Shown in pieces: positions 1 through 8,296 of a stretch of 64,000 nt of DNA. Numbering within the stretch: the first letter of the stretch is position 1; each line of letters begins with the position of its first letter. The stretch lies in NCBI RefSeq assembly GCF_900683735.1, contig NZ_LR215979.1, positions 744,001 to 808,000 on the forward strand. Reading direction: 5' to 3'. The notes below the pieces were generated by a model, which saw only the letters and a list, made by a program, of their open reading frames with translations, did not search any database and was not told where the DNA came from. Made by a program: the position numbers and the translations under genes. Origin of the DNA: Fusobacterium ulcerans ATCC 49185. Lineage in GTDB: Bacteria; Fusobacteriota; Fusobacteriia; Fusobacteriales; Fusobacteriaceae.

Positions 1-2
1 AG

Positions 3-101
3 TTTACTTATGCATTAAGAGATAAAGCTGGAGATATTCCATACACACTGGAAATAAAAGAATATGTTTTGCCAGTTCAAAGAAGTGATAACAATGTATA
101 A
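3..101 (+). CDS. Phage tail/baseplate protein, C-terminal fragment (XkdP/LysM-type candidate)
   Basis: An open frame enters from the left edge and ends at the TAA at 99-101, giving 32 residues of a protein cut by the window. The end contains a GDIPYTLEIKEY stretch, which resembles the strand-rich segment of XkdP-like tail proteins that sit just before XkdQ in PBSX-type phages. The stop overlaps the ATG of the next gene by 8 bases, which supports it being a real upstream gene of the same operon. The family name rests mainly on position and is tentative. Confidence 0.5.
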   Translation, partial: FTYALRDKAGDIPYTLEIKEYVLPVQRSDNNV

Positions 102-1071
102 AATTATTGTAAAAGATAAGGATATAACAGCTTACACAGCAAATCTAAATTGGCGTGATAGTGTTGATACATTAGGAGTAGAGTTAAATTTTGATGTGGC
201 AGTAAATAGACATGATGAAAACTTTTCTTTTCTCTGGGATATCACACTTGGGGATAATGTACAGCTCATAAATAGTAAAGGTGAAAGTTTGCTTCAAGCT
301 ATTATTGTATCAGAAAATTTAAATGAAAAAACAACAAACTTTGTGGCATATGATATGGCTTGGTATTTAAATAAATCTACAGTTATTAGACAATTTAAAA
401 AAATGATAGGAAATGAATGTGTAAAATCTTTATGTGAAGAAATTGGAATTAAAGTTGAAGTTTCTGGGTTAGATACTAAGATAGATAAAATATATAAAGA
501 TAAAGCTGTTTCAGAAGTGATTTATGACATTATTAATCAATGCTCACAACACAATTCCAAGAAATTTTTTATTGAAATGGATAAAGGGATATTGAAAGTA
601 GGGTCTTTTAAAAAAATAAAGGTAACAGGGCAGTATGAGCTACATAAAAATCACTTTGTTAATGTGGCTGATTTTGTAGGTAATGTTTCTTTAAATAAAT
701 CTATTATTGACATGAAAAACTCTGTCTTGGTAATAACAGCAGATAAAGAAGCTGTGAGAACAGTAGGAAAGGAACAGGATCAAGAAAGTATTAAAAAGTA
801 TGGAATGTTGCAAGAGGTTGTAATACTTGATGAAAAGGAATATAAAAAAGCAAAACTTGTGGCAAAGAATGAGTTAAAAAAATTAAATAGAATTACTGAA
901 AATTTTTCTATCACTATCTTAGGGGATGATAAAGTGAAAAGTGGCAGAGTAATTGATTTAGAAATACCTTTTTTCAATTTAAAAGGGGAATATTTAATAA
1001 AGGAAAGCAATCATATAGTACAAAATGGAATTCACAAATCAGAACTAAAGTTGGAGGTGTATCAGGAATGA
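94..1071 (+). CDS. Phage baseplate hub protein, XkdQ / late control gene D family
   Basis: A 325-residue protein whose N-terminus (MYKIIVKDKDIT, then NLNWRDSVDTLG) is typical of XkdQ-like hub proteins, which form the central baseplate hub below the tail tube of contractile phages. The frame extends upstream to an ATG at 64, but the ATG at 94 gives the family-like N-terminus, so I chose 94. The gene overlaps the upstream stop by 8 bases and the next start by 4 (ATGA), consistent with translational coupling in the late operon. Family assignment is by similarity recalled from the PBSX set and by gene order. Confidence 0.75.
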   Translation: MYKIIVKDKDITAYTANLNWRDSVDTLGVELNFDVAVNRHDENFSFLWDITLGDNVQLINSKGESLLQAIIVSENLNEKTTNFVAYDMAWYLNKSTVIRQFKKMIGNECVKSLCEEIGIKVEVSGLDTKIDKIYKDKAVSEVIYDIINQCSQHNSKKFFIEMDKGILKVGSFKKIKVTGQYELHKNHFVNVADFVGNVSLNKSIIDMKNSVLVITADKEAVRTVGKEQDQESIKKYGMLQEVVILDEKEYKKAKLVAKNELKKLNRITENFSITILGDDKVKSGRVIDLEIPFFNLKGEYLIKESNHIVQNGIHKSELKLEVYQE

Positions 1072-1604
1072 GTGATAATCAAAAAGCTTGGGATATAGCT
1101 ATGGCAGAGAAATTTAAAGAAAGAGATAACCCAAAGCCTATTGGAGCAGTCTTAGGAAAAATTTTAAGGCCACTTCCTGATATATCAATTGAATTATTAG
1201 GCGGTTATGGGATTTTAGATGCAGATAAGATTTATCTTTCTAATGCTATTACAAATAGATTAGCTATAGAATGCACAATAAAGGACTTTGAAAGTATGGG
1301 TAATAGTATTGAAAACATGAAAAGTTCCTTTATGGAGACTGGAACATGGACCCCATTCAAGCCTATTACTTTACCTTTACCATCAAATGATAAGACAGAA
1401 AGTGTTGATATAAAAATCCCAAAACAAACAAATGAAAAAGAAAATAAAACTAAAGGAAAATTTATACTGCAGACTGTATTTAATTTAATTCCTGGAATGT
1501 ATGTTTTAGTAATACCTAACTATGAGGAAGATAAATTTTTTGTAGTTGATGTATTTAATTATGCTCCGGAGGTGAGCCTTGAATGGGAATATTACCAGAA
1601 ATAA
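1068..1604 (+). CDS. Phage baseplate protein, XkdR-like (DUF2577)
   Basis: A 178-residue protein with the segment KILRPLPDISIELLGGYGIL followed by a LSNAI stretch, matching the pattern of DUF2577/XkdR proteins that lie between XkdQ and XkdS. It begins at the ATGA overlap with the hub gene and has a GGAGGTG ribosome site in front. Its last 22 bases overlap the next gene. The function is structural, in baseplate assembly; the precise role of the family is not well established. It is somewhat longer than the usual XkdR, with a low-complexity Lys/Asn/Glu linker near residues 120-135. Confidence 0.65.
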   Translation: MSDNQKAWDIAMAEKFKERDNPKPIGAVLGKILRPLPDISIELLGGYGILDADKIYLSNAITNRLAIECTIKDFESMGNSIENMKSSFMETGTWTPFKPITLPLPSNDKTESVDIKIPKQTNEKENKTKGKFILQTVFNLIPGMYVLVIPNYEEDKFFVVDVFNYAPEVSLEWEYYQK

Positions 1605-2035
1605 ATTTTATTGATTATTCAAAACAAGTAGCAGAGATTCAAAAAGAAACAAATGGAAAAACCTTTCTAATCGATTTCAAAAAAGGGAAGATGTTAAGAA
1701 AAAATGGAAAACTAATTAAAACAGATGATGAAAGAGCTGTAAGGATGTGGCTAGAAAAAGTACTTTTGACAGAGAAATATAAATGGAATATTTACAAAGG
1801 TAATGGAATTAATCAATATGGAATGACTTATAAAGCCAATTTACAAGGACAAAGATTTCCAACTCCTGTTTTATATAGTGAATTCATAAGAGAGCTGAAA
1901 GAAACAATATTAAAAAATAAACAAATTATTGAAATAAAAAACATAGACATACAACTAATAAAACATACATTGGAAACTAAATTTACAGTAGTGTTAAAGG
2001 ACTTCCAAGAATTTGAGTGGGAGGGTTATTTATGA
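1583..2035 (+). CDS. Phage baseplate wedge protein, XkdS-like (DUF2634, gp25-like)
   Basis: A 150-residue protein with the DUF2634 pattern: a short strand with DFKKGK, then TDDERAVRMWLEKVLLTEKY and a YGMTY segment. XkdS proteins are the gp25-like wedge component linking hub and BaseplateJ protein. The start at 1583 has a good GGAGGTGA site inside the upstream gene, and the gene ends in an ATGA overlap with the BaseplateJ gene. Position between XkdR and XkdT is exactly that of PBSX-like phages. Confidence 0.75.
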   Translation: MGILPEINFIDYSKQVAEIQKETNGKTFLIDFKKGKMLRKNGKLIKTDDERAVRMWLEKVLLTEKYKWNIYKGNGINQYGMTYKANLQGQRFPTPVLYSEFIRELKETILKNKQIIEIKNIDIQLIKHTLETKFTVVLKDFQEFEWEGYL

Positions 2036-3090
2036 TAATAAAAAAAGAACAAAAAGAGATATTAGATGGGATGCTCAGGAATGTAAATGAGGAATATGAT
2101 AGAACAGAAGGGGGACTGTTTTATGATAATTTAGCACCAGTAAGCATAGAATTAGAAGAACTCTATCAAAAATTAGATTATATATTTCTCAATTCTTTTG
2201 CAGAAACTGCTGAAGGGGAATATTTGGATAATATAGCTAAAGAGGTAGGAGTTTTCAGAAGACAACCTACAAAGAGTAAAGGTTTTGTAACAATAAAAGG
2301 AACAATAGGAACTGTGATTACAATAGGAACAAAAGTTGCTTCAGATACATATATTTACTTAACTACAGAAGAAAAAGAAATTCCAGAACAGGGAGAGATA
2401 TTAGTACCTATTGAAAGTGAAAATGCTGGATCAGAATATAACATACCAGCAGAAACTATAGTAAATTTTCCAGTTACAATTCCAGGGTTACAAAGAGTTA
2501 CAAATAAGCTAGCAACTACAGATGGGTATGATGGAGAGAAAGACAATGAACTGCGAGAAAGGTATTATTTTAAAGTCAGGGAGCCAGTTACATCAGGAAA
2601 TATTTACCATTATAAAAAATGGTGCTTAGAAGTAGAAGGAGTTGGAGGAGTTAAGGTTTTTCCACTTTGGGCAGGACCAGGAACAGTGAAAGTGGTTATA
2701 GTAAATGTAGATATCCAAGCAGCAGATGAGGAGTTGCAGCAAAGAGTAAGAGACTATTTAGAGGAAGTACGACCAATTGGGGCAACTGTAACAGTTAAAA
2801 GTGCTATAAATAAAGGAATAGCAATTACAGGAATTGTGAAAATTTCTAAAAATGTTGATTTTGAAGAAGTAAAAAAAGATTTTGAGGAAGAGGTTAGAGA
2901 ATACTTTAAAAAAATTGGGTTTAATCAAAATTATGTTAGTTATGCACAGGTAGGAAATACACTTTTAAATGTACAGGGAGTAGTAGATTATAGTGATTTG
3001 CAGTTAAATGATGGGGTATTAAATATCGATTTACAAGAAGAAGAGATACCAGAGCTTGCATCAATAACTTTACAGAAGGAAGTGATATAG
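2032..3090 (+). CDS. Phage BaseplateJ family protein (XkdT-like)
   Basis: A 352-residue protein with the BaseplateJ layout: an N-terminal helical part (YDRTEGGLFYDNLAP, then EGEYLDNIAKEVGVFR), a central strand-rich domain (GTKVASDTYIYLTTEE; SAGSEYNIPA-like SENAGSEYNIPAET), then the REPVTSGN and VKVFPLW segments. It forms the baseplate wedge periphery of the contractile tail. A GTG at 2017 is possible, but GGGAGGG at 2019-2025 is correctly spaced for the ATG at 2032, which also gives the usual ATGA overlap with the preceding gene. Confidence 0.88.
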   Translation: MIIKKEQKEILDGMLRNVNEEYDRTEGGLFYDNLAPVSIELEELYQKLDYIFLNSFAETAEGEYLDNIAKEVGVFRRQPTKSKGFVTIKGTIGTVITIGTKVASDTYIYLTTEEKEIPEQGEILVPIESENAGSEYNIPAETIVNFPVTIPGLQRVTNKLATTDGYDGEKDNELRERYYFKVREPVTSGNIYHYKKWCLEVEGVGGVKVFPLWAGPGTVKVVIVNVDIQAADEELQQRVRDYLEEVRPIGATVTVKSAINKGIAITGIVKISKNVDFEEVKKDFEEEVREYFKKIGFNQNYVSYAQVGNTLLNVQGVVDYSDLQLNDGVLNIDLQEEEIPELASITLQKEVI

Positions 3091-3642
3091 GTGGAGGCCA
3101 AAAGACTTATGCAGCATATGCCAAAATATTATAGAACTATAGCAGAAATAGTAGTATTGCAAAAAACTATTCAAAGTGAACTAGAAGTTATTGATTTTAC
3201 AAGTGAAGATGTACTAAAACAATTCTTTATTTATACTGCTACTTGGTCATTACCAATTTGGGAAAGGATTTTCGGATTACCTGTTGGGGATGAAACTACG
3301 AATATACAAGAACGAAGAGAAAATTTAATTTCTAAACTTAGAAGTTATGGAACTACAACAAAAGAAATGATTGTAAGAGTTGGAAATGCTTTTACAAATG
3401 GGGAAGTTCAAGTTGTGGAACATAATGAAAAATATTTATTTGAAATTATTTTTACAGGTATAATAGGGATTCCTCCTAATATGGATGATTTCAAAGAAAC
3501 AATAGAGATTATCAAGCCAGCACATCTTACATACACTGTTGTATTTAGGTATAGAACTTGGGGAGAATTATCTCCTTATAGATGGGGAGAATTAGAACCA
3601 TTTACTTGGGATGAGCTTTATCAAAGAGCAGAAATAGCATAA
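3091..3642 (+). CDS. Phage tail protein, XkdU/YmfQ-like (DUF2313)
   Basis: A 183-residue protein with the LMQHMPKYYRTIAEI start and a SLPIWERIFGLP segment, followed by NIQERRENLISKLRSYGTTTKEM, all features of YmfQ/XkdU baseplate proteins that join tail fibres to the wedge. The C-terminus is a Trp-rich repeat (TWGELSPYRWGELEPFTWDEL), probably the fibre-contact end. Two starts are possible: GTG at 3091 (GAAGG site 7 bases upstream) and ATG at 3109 (GGAGG site 11 bases upstream). I keep the GTG. Confidence 0.8.
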   Translation: MEAKRLMQHMPKYYRTIAEIVVLQKTIQSELEVIDFTSEDVLKQFFIYTATWSLPIWERIFGLPVGDETTNIQERRENLISKLRSYGTTTKEMIVRVGNAFTNGEVQVVEHNEKYLFEIIFTGIIGIPPNMDDFKETIEIIKPAHLTYTVVFRYRTWGELSPYRWGELEPFTWDELYQRAEIA

Positions 3643-3652
3643 AGGGGGGACA

Positions 3653-4597
3653 ATGATAACATCAAAAAATTTAAAAATGCAATTGCCAGAACCAAATGAT
3701 TATGTAAAAGTTAAAGAGCATATAACAGATAACTTGCTCTTAGTAGATGATGAAATATTTAAAACTGCATCCAGTACACAGTTTGGAAGAATTAAAGTAG
3801 GAACAAATTTAAAAATAGATGAAAATGGATTTTTACATGGAAATCCTGCTGTAGACATAAGTGGAAAAATAGATAAGTATCAAATGAGATATGATATAAG
3901 AGACTATGATGAACTAACAGAAGATGGATTTTATATACTAACAGGAAGTGTAAGCAGCTCTCCAGCAGCAAATGCACCATATGGAGATTCGGCATTAGTG
4001 AAGGTGTGGACTCATTCAAATTATGTATATCAAAGTGCAGTATCTTATTATAGTGTTGGAGAACAATATACAAGATGTTTTCAAAAAGGAGTAAAAAATA
4101 TTAAATGGGAAAGAATAATTAATACTAAAAATTATTCTTTTATGTGCCCTTATAGTATTGGGGATATTATGTTTACTACAAGTAGTCAAAATCCTGCAGT
4201 AAAATGGATAGGGACAACTTGGGAAAAAATAGAAGGAAGGTTTTTATTAGGATCTAGTAGTTCTTATGTTGTAGGGACTACTGCTGGAAGCACAACATCC
4301 GTTCTTACTGTAGCTAACCTTCCATCACATACACATAGTGCGACACAATCGGCTCATGCTCATACACAACCAGCTCATAGCCATGTTGTAACAAGTTATG
4401 AGGGAGGAAATAGAGCTGGAGTTTCTAACTATAATGCTGGATATAATGCAATAGGAACACAAGCAACTGGAGGAGCAGGAGGAGATAATACAGGAAGTGC
4501 TCAACCTGCAATAACAGTAGGATATACAGGTTCAGGAACAGCTTTTAATAATATGCCACCATATCTAGTAGTTAATATTTGGAGAAGAACAAGTTAA
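3653..4597 (+). CDS. Phage tail fibre protein with pyocin-knob-like and His-rich collar domains
   Basis: A 314-residue receptor-binding fibre. Residues ~1-70 look like the baseplate-anchoring part. Residues ~75-160 resemble the pyocin-knob domain (YDIRDYDELTEDGFYIL, then VKNIKWERI). Residues ~165-314 are a phage-collar/short-fibre tip: GDIMFTTSSQNPAVKWIGTTW, GRFLLGS, LPSHTHS, AHAHTQPAHSH and a final NNMPPYLVVNIWRRTS. The HxH motifs are the type that coordinate metal along the trimer axis in short tail fibres. A GGGGG site stands 5 bases before the ATG. It determines host range, so its tip is expected to vary among related prophages. Confidence 0.85.
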   Translation: MITSKNLKMQLPEPNDYVKVKEHITDNLLLVDDEIFKTASSTQFGRIKVGTNLKIDENGFLHGNPAVDISGKIDKYQMRYDIRDYDELTEDGFYILTGSVSSSPAANAPYGDSALVKVWTHSNYVYQSAVSYYSVGEQYTRCFQKGVKNIKWERIINTKNYSFMCPYSIGDIMFTTSSQNPAVKWIGTTWEKIEGRFLLGSSSSYVVGTTAGSTTSVLTVANLPSHTHSATQSAHAHTQPAHSHVVTSYEGGNRAGVSNYNAGYNAIGTQATGGAGGDNTGSAQPAITVGYTGSGTAFNNMPPYLVVNIWRRTS

Positions 4598-4616
4598 GAT
4601 TAGAGGAGTGATTGAA

Positions 4617-5240
4617 GTGAATAAAAAATATATTTATTTAAGTAAAGAAGAAGCAAAAAAAGGAATAGCACTGGTTTATGAAGTATCAGATAAGGCTTTA
4701 AGTGAAAATGAAACGAAAATTAAATATAGGGATAGATGTTGCTTGTACATTGGGGAAGATTTACCACACTATATAACTTATGTAGAAGAAGGTAACACAG
4801 TAAGAGAGGCAACAGAAGAAGAAAAACTAGAAAGAGGAGATAGAGATTTATATGTAGGAGAAGTATATATAAATGGAAGAATAGAACAGATAGAAATACC
4901 AGAAGGAATGATAAAGCCAATATGGGATAATGAAAAAGGGGAATGGGAAGAAATAGCAACTTTAAAAGAGATAGAAAAATATTTTATGGATAAATTGCAA
5001 GAATATATGGACAATAAGGCAAAAACATATGGATTTGATAGTGTATTTAATGCTGCAAGTTATATAGATTCTAAAGTAGAAAGATTTAAAAATGACAGTA
5101 GAACATTGCTAGATTGGAGAGATAGCACATGGGATAAAGCATATACAATACTTGAAGATGTATTAACAGAGAAAAGAGGAATACCTACACTAGAAGAATT
5201 ATTAAAAGAACTGCCACAGATAGCAGATGGAAGGAGATAA
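4617..5240 (+). CDS. Probable tail-fibre assembly/chaperone-like phage protein (DUF4376-like C-terminus)
   Basis: A 207-residue acidic, highly charged protein directly after the fibre gene, where phages usually place a fibre assembly protein. The C-terminal ~75 residues (YGFDSVFNAASYIDS, then LLDWRDSTWDKAYTIL) have the pattern seen at the end of many fibre-assembly and DUF4376-type proteins. The N-terminal part I do not recognise. The AGAGGAG site at 4602-4608 sits 8 bases before the GTG at 4617 and directly abuts the alternative GTG at 4608, so 4617 is the likelier start. Function is inferred from position and C-terminal pattern. Confidence 0.55.
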   Translation: MNKKYIYLSKEEAKKGIALVYEVSDKALSENETKIKYRDRCCLYIGEDLPHYITYVEEGNTVREATEEEKLERGDRDLYVGEVYINGRIEQIEIPEGMIKPIWDNEKGEWEEIATLKEIEKYFMDKLQEYMDNKAKTYGFDSVFNAASYIDSKVERFKNDSRTLLDWRDSTWDKAYTILEDVLTEKRGIPTLEELLKELPQIADGRR

Positions 5241-5241
5241 A

Positions 5242-5679
5242 ATGAAAATGAGTGAAGGAGGAATTAAATTTTTAATCCAGGAAGAAGGAGAAAGATTAAA
5301 AGCATATAAGTGTGCAGCAGGAGTATGGACAATAGGGGTAGGACACACAGGAGCAGATGTAAAAGAAGGAATGGTAATAACAAAAGAAAAATCAAGAGAG
5401 CTTTTAAAAGCTGATTTAAGCCGTTTTGAAAAAGCAGTCAACACTTATATCAAAGTTCCACTTGAACAACACCAATTTGACGCTTTAATAAGTCTGGCTT
5501 TTAATATAGGAGTTGGAAACTTTTCTAAAAGTACTCTAGTAAAAAAGATAAATGCAAATGCTACTATTGAGGAAATAGAATTTCAATTTAAGCAGTGGAG
5601 GCTAGCAGGAGGAAAACCTATATTACTACCTAGAAGAAAGAGAGAGGCTAGACTATACAAAGGAGGAAGATATGAATAA
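5242..5679 (+). CDS. Phage endolysin, GH24 lysozyme (Glu-Cys-Thr type)
   Basis: A 145-residue muramidase that cuts the peptidoglycan glycan chain during host lysis. The active site follows the E-8-D/C-5-T spacing of family 24: Glu15, Cys24 and Thr30, with the usual GVWTIGVGHT stretch around the threonine. Cys replaces the Asp of T4 lysozyme, as in the phage 21 and P1 group. A second core motif (DALISLAFNIGVGNF) and a C-terminal LLPRRKREARLY helix are present. AAGGAGAT 5 bases before 5242 fixes the start, not the ATG at 5227. There is no signal or anchor segment, so export must depend on the holins encoded next. Confidence 0.92.
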   Translation: MKMSEGGIKFLIQEEGERLKAYKCAAGVWTIGVGHTGADVKEGMVITKEKSRELLKADLSRFEKAVNTYIKVPLEQHQFDALISLAFNIGVGNFSKSTLVKKINANATIEEIEFQFKQWRLAGGKPILLPRRKREARLYKGGRYE

Positions 5680-6160
5680 AGAAACATTATTTTTAATAAT
5701 AACAATTATCCTAGTTATGATGGGGACATATTACTTATACAAGTATAAAAAAGAAACTTTATGGGTAATAGCCTGTTATGTGGTAACAAGAGCAGAGGAA
5801 GGATTTGCATCAGGTCAGGGGAAACAAAAACTTGAATATGCTATTATAGAATTTAAAAAGAGAATACCAGTATATATATCCTGGATTATATCTGAAAAAT
5901 TTATCATTTCTTTAATAGAAAAAGTTCTGAAAGCACTACAAGAGGAGTTTAAAAAGTCAAAGGATAAACAACTCACAATAGTAAATGAAATCCTTAAAAC
6001 AGCAACCACAGGAGCTACAAAAGATATATTAAAAGTAGCAAGAGAAATGCAAAAAGATATTAATAGTAAAGGATATGTAGAAGGATATATTGAAGGAAGA
6101 ACAGATTTTAGAGGAAACTCTAATTTAGTTGGAGGATTAAAAGCAGGAATCAAATTGTAA
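5672..6160 (+). CDS. Phage holin-like protein, LL-H family candidate
   Basis: A 162-residue protein with one N-terminal membrane segment (residues ~5-22) followed by a soluble, charged domain. The segment RAEEGFASGQGKQKLEYAI resembles the conserved region of LL-H type holins (paired helix after a single membrane span). It overlaps the endolysin by 8 bases, as expected for a lysis cassette. The Gly-rich tail (YVEGYIEGRTDFRGNSN) is unusual for the family. It could instead be a tail or membrane accessory protein; the assignment rests on topology, one motif and position. Confidence 0.6.
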   Translation: MNKETLFLIITIILVMMGTYYLYKYKKETLWVIACYVVTRAEEGFASGQGKQKLEYAIIEFKKRIPVYISWIISEKFIISLIEKVLKALQEEFKKSKDKQLTIVNEILKTATTGATKDILKVAREMQKDINSKGYVEGYIEGRTDFRGNSNLVGGLKAGIKL

Positions 6161-6173
6161 AGGAGAGTTGAGA

Positions 6174-6566
6174 ATGATAAATTTAATAAAAACATGGGGG
6201 TTATATCTAGGTAGTGGTTGTTTAAGTTTGACTATCTACTTAATGGGAGGTTATGACATATTGATAAAAACTCTTTTAGTAATGATGATTATAGATTTTA
6301 TAACTGGAATTATGAAGGGGTATAAAAATAAAAATATAAACTCCAATGTATCATATAGAGGCATAAAGAAAAAGGTAACAGTATTACTTATTGTGGTAGG
6401 TGCTTCTCAAATGGATTTGATACTTCATGATGTAGGTATTAGGTCGTTGGTATTGATGTTCTATGTAGCAACTGAATTTTTATCAATTCTTGAGAATGCA
6501 GCAATATTAGGAATACCCATTCCTACAAAATTAAAAGTAGCATTAGAGCAATATAGAAATAGATGA
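6174..6566 (+). CDS. Phage holin, toxin-secretion/lysis family (TcdE-like, Holin_4)
   Basis: A 130-residue protein with three to four hydrophobic segments and the family core: a first span, then LLVMMIIDFITGIMKGYKN, a basic SYRGIKKKV turn, and a last helix with ATEFLSILENAAILGIPIP. Members make membrane lesions that release endolysin, and some relatives export clostridial toxins. The AGGAGAG site at 6161-6167 is 6 bases before the ATG at 6174, so the upstream TTG at 6168 is rejected. It is the last gene of the late operon, followed by a terminator. Confidence 0.9.
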   Translation: MINLIKTWGLYLGSGCLSLTIYLMGGYDILIKTLLVMMIIDFITGIMKGYKNKNINSNVSYRGIKKKVTVLLIVVGASQMDLILHDVGIRSLVLMFYVATEFLSILENAAILGIPIPTKLKVALEQYRNR

Positions 6567-6597
6567 AGAAATAAAAAGTAAATATAGATAATAAAAG

Positions 6598-6618
6598 TGG
6601 GAAAAGTCCCATTTTTTT
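6598..6618 (+). terminator. Intrinsic terminator of the prophage late operon
   Basis: TGGGA and TCCCA pair across an AAAG loop, followed by seven T residues. It lies 32 bases after the holin stop and closes the tail-lysis operon before the kinase gene. Confidence 0.85.
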
Positions 6619-6644
6619 ATTTACTTGACTTTAAAAGCTAAATA

Positions 6645-6650
6645 TATAAT
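6645..6650 (+). promoter_or_regulatory. -10 element of the prophage kinase gene
   Basis: A TATAAT lies 36 bases before the kinase start. The best -35-like hexamers are TTGACT at 6625-6630 (only 14 bases away) and TTTACT at 6620-6625 (19 bases), so the -35 is uncertain. It lies just after the late-operon terminator, so the kinase can be expressed from the silent prophage. Confidence 0.45.
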
Positions 6651-6685
6651 AATTAAATAAAGAACAAATATGGGAGAGATAAAAT

Positions 6686-8191
6686 ATGAAACAAATATTA
6701 AGGAATTATTTAAAAGAAAAAAATAAGATTGAAACTTTATTCAGTGAAATTTCTGATTTAAGAATAATAGGAGAGGGAGCTAATGGGTTAGTATATTCTG
6801 GAAAAATTAATAACCAAGTTCCTGTTGCTATAAAGTTTTTAGTAACAAATGATAAAAAAAAATTGGATCGATTTAAAAGTGAATATATTAATATCAGTAT
6901 GGTAAAAGATGAATTAATAAATATAGTAAATAATCTTCACTATGAAACAATTGATATAGAAGAGGGATCAAAAAAATATACTTATAATTATATCTTGATG
7001 AAAAGGTATTGTAAATCATTAAAAATGAAAAGGAAAGAACTTTCAAAAATAGAGTTTAAAGATTTGAAAAAACTATTTTCTGATTTATCCAAATCACTAT
7101 CTTCTTTAGAGGAATTTGAAATAATTCATAGAGATTTAAAACCTGAAAATATTCTTATAGATGAAAATGAGAATTATAAAATAGCAGATTTTGGAATTGC
7201 ACATTTTGCTGATGAAAATACTTTTCCTATGGTTGGGTTAACAAAAGATGGAGAAAGATTAGCAAATTTTGAATTTTATGCTCCTGAACAAGTAAAACCG
7301 CCTTTTCATACCTCTTTAGCAACTGATATATATTCTTTTGGGTTAATATTATATTGGTTTGTTTTTGGAGAAATAACTAAAGGAACTGGAAGAAAAAGAT
7401 TAACAGAAGTATTTCCAGAAGGGGAAGCAGAATATTTTGATATAATTATTGATAAATGTTTAAGAGATGATCCAAAAGAGAGATATCAAACAATAGAAGA
7501 GTTGAATGATCATCTGGATGAAATTAGATCTTTAGATAGAGAAAAAGATCCTTTTGAAGAAATGACGAAATTTAATATGGTTTTGAGATCCGTTGTTCCC
7601 GAATTCTACATAGATGGACCATATTGTACAGAATCAGAAAAGGAAATTGAAACTATTATAGAAAAACTTGAAGAAATAAATAATAAAACTTTATATTTTA
7701 ATACAGGAATTTTAAATAATAGAATTGAATGGCTGAAAAAAATAGACACAGGAAATTTTTTATTAAATATGGGGGAAATAAAAATAATTAAAATATGGGG
7801 GAAACTAGGTGACAGTTTATATGATGATATCTTGATTATAGAAACAGACAAGATAGATCCATATATAATTGATGGAGAGCCACATACTCATGTTGCTAAA
7901 ATTAATGATGATGAGATAGTTCCTTTGCACAAAATAGAGGGAGGATATACAAGATATAATGGAAGTGTTGTTGATAATAGAGATTTAAAAATAGAAGAAA
8001 GAATTACTACCAATATGGCAAATCATAAGTACTATTTTATTGGGACTTTTTTCAATTCAATTACTATGCCTGAGAATGATAAGTATTTGGAAACTATTCA
8101 GAATCATAATCAATTAACTCCTGAAATAATTAAAGATTTTTTTATGAAGATAAGAAGAAATAAACGTTTACAAGTGAGTGAAAAATTATAA
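6686..8191 (+). CDS. Hanks-type Ser/Thr protein kinase with unknown C-terminal domain (prophage accessory gene)
   Basis: A 501-residue protein. Residues ~25-275 are a complete eukaryotic-like kinase: glycine loop GEGANG (29-34), VAIK lysine Lys50, HRD at 148-150 with DLKPEN, DFG at 168-170, APE at 199-201, and DIYSFG. All catalytic residues are present, so it should be active. Residues ~285-501 match no domain I can name and contain no membrane span, so this is not a PASTA-type cell-wall kinase. It sits between the lysis operon and the prophage end, the usual place for lysogen-expressed cargo. A role in superinfection exclusion or defence is plausible but only inferred. It has its own ribosome site (GGGAGAG) and -10 box. 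Confidence 0.88.
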   Translation: MKQILRNYLKEKNKIETLFSEISDLRIIGEGANGLVYSGKINNQVPVAIKFLVTNDKKKLDRFKSEYINISMVKDELINIVNNLHYETIDIEEGSKKYTYNYILMKRYCKSLKMKRKELSKIEFKDLKKLFSDLSKSLSSLEEFEIIHRDLKPENILIDENENYKIADFGIAHFADENTFPMVGLTKDGERLANFEFYAPEQVKPPFHTSLATDIYSFGLILYWFVFGEITKGTGRKRLTEVFPEGEAEYFDIIIDKCLRDDPKERYQTIEELNDHLDEIRSLDREKDPFEEMTKFNMVLRSVVPEFYIDGPYCTESEKEIETIIEKLEEINNKTLYFNTGILNNRIEWLKKIDTGNFLLNMGEIKIIKIWGKLGDSLYDDILIIETDKIDPYIIDGEPHTHVAKINDDEIVPLHKIEGGYTRYNGSVVDNRDLKIEERITTNMANHKYYFIGTFFNSITMPENDKYLETIQNHNQLTPEIIKDFFMKIRRNKRLQVSEKL

Positions 8192-8214
8192 GAAAATAAA
8201 CTATTGATTTAAAT

Positions 8215-8250
8215 TTAATTGAATGATATAAGTTAATTGAATGATATAAG
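8215..8250 (+). repeat. Two exact, abutting 18-bp direct repeats, with a third degenerate copy at 8318-8335
   Basis: The unit TTAATTGAATGATATAAG occurs at 8215-8232 and again at 8233-8250 with no gap. A third copy at 8318-8335 matches at 15 of 18 positions. They lie just after the kinase stop. They could be protein-binding iterons (for example integrase arm sites) or residue of a duplication. Confidence 0.85.
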
Positions 8251-8260
8251 CATGATAAAT

Positions 8261-8296
8261 AAAAAACCTCTAAGGACTAATCTAAGAGGTTTTTTT
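8261..8296. terminator. Bidirectional terminator after the kinase gene
   Basis: The arms at 8261-8271 and 8285-8295 (A6-CCTCT and AGAGG-T6) form a perfect 11-bp stem. The outer A and T runs give a T tract on each strand. A second weaker hairpin follows at 8336-8362 (9 pairs, one G-T). Confidence 0.75.
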
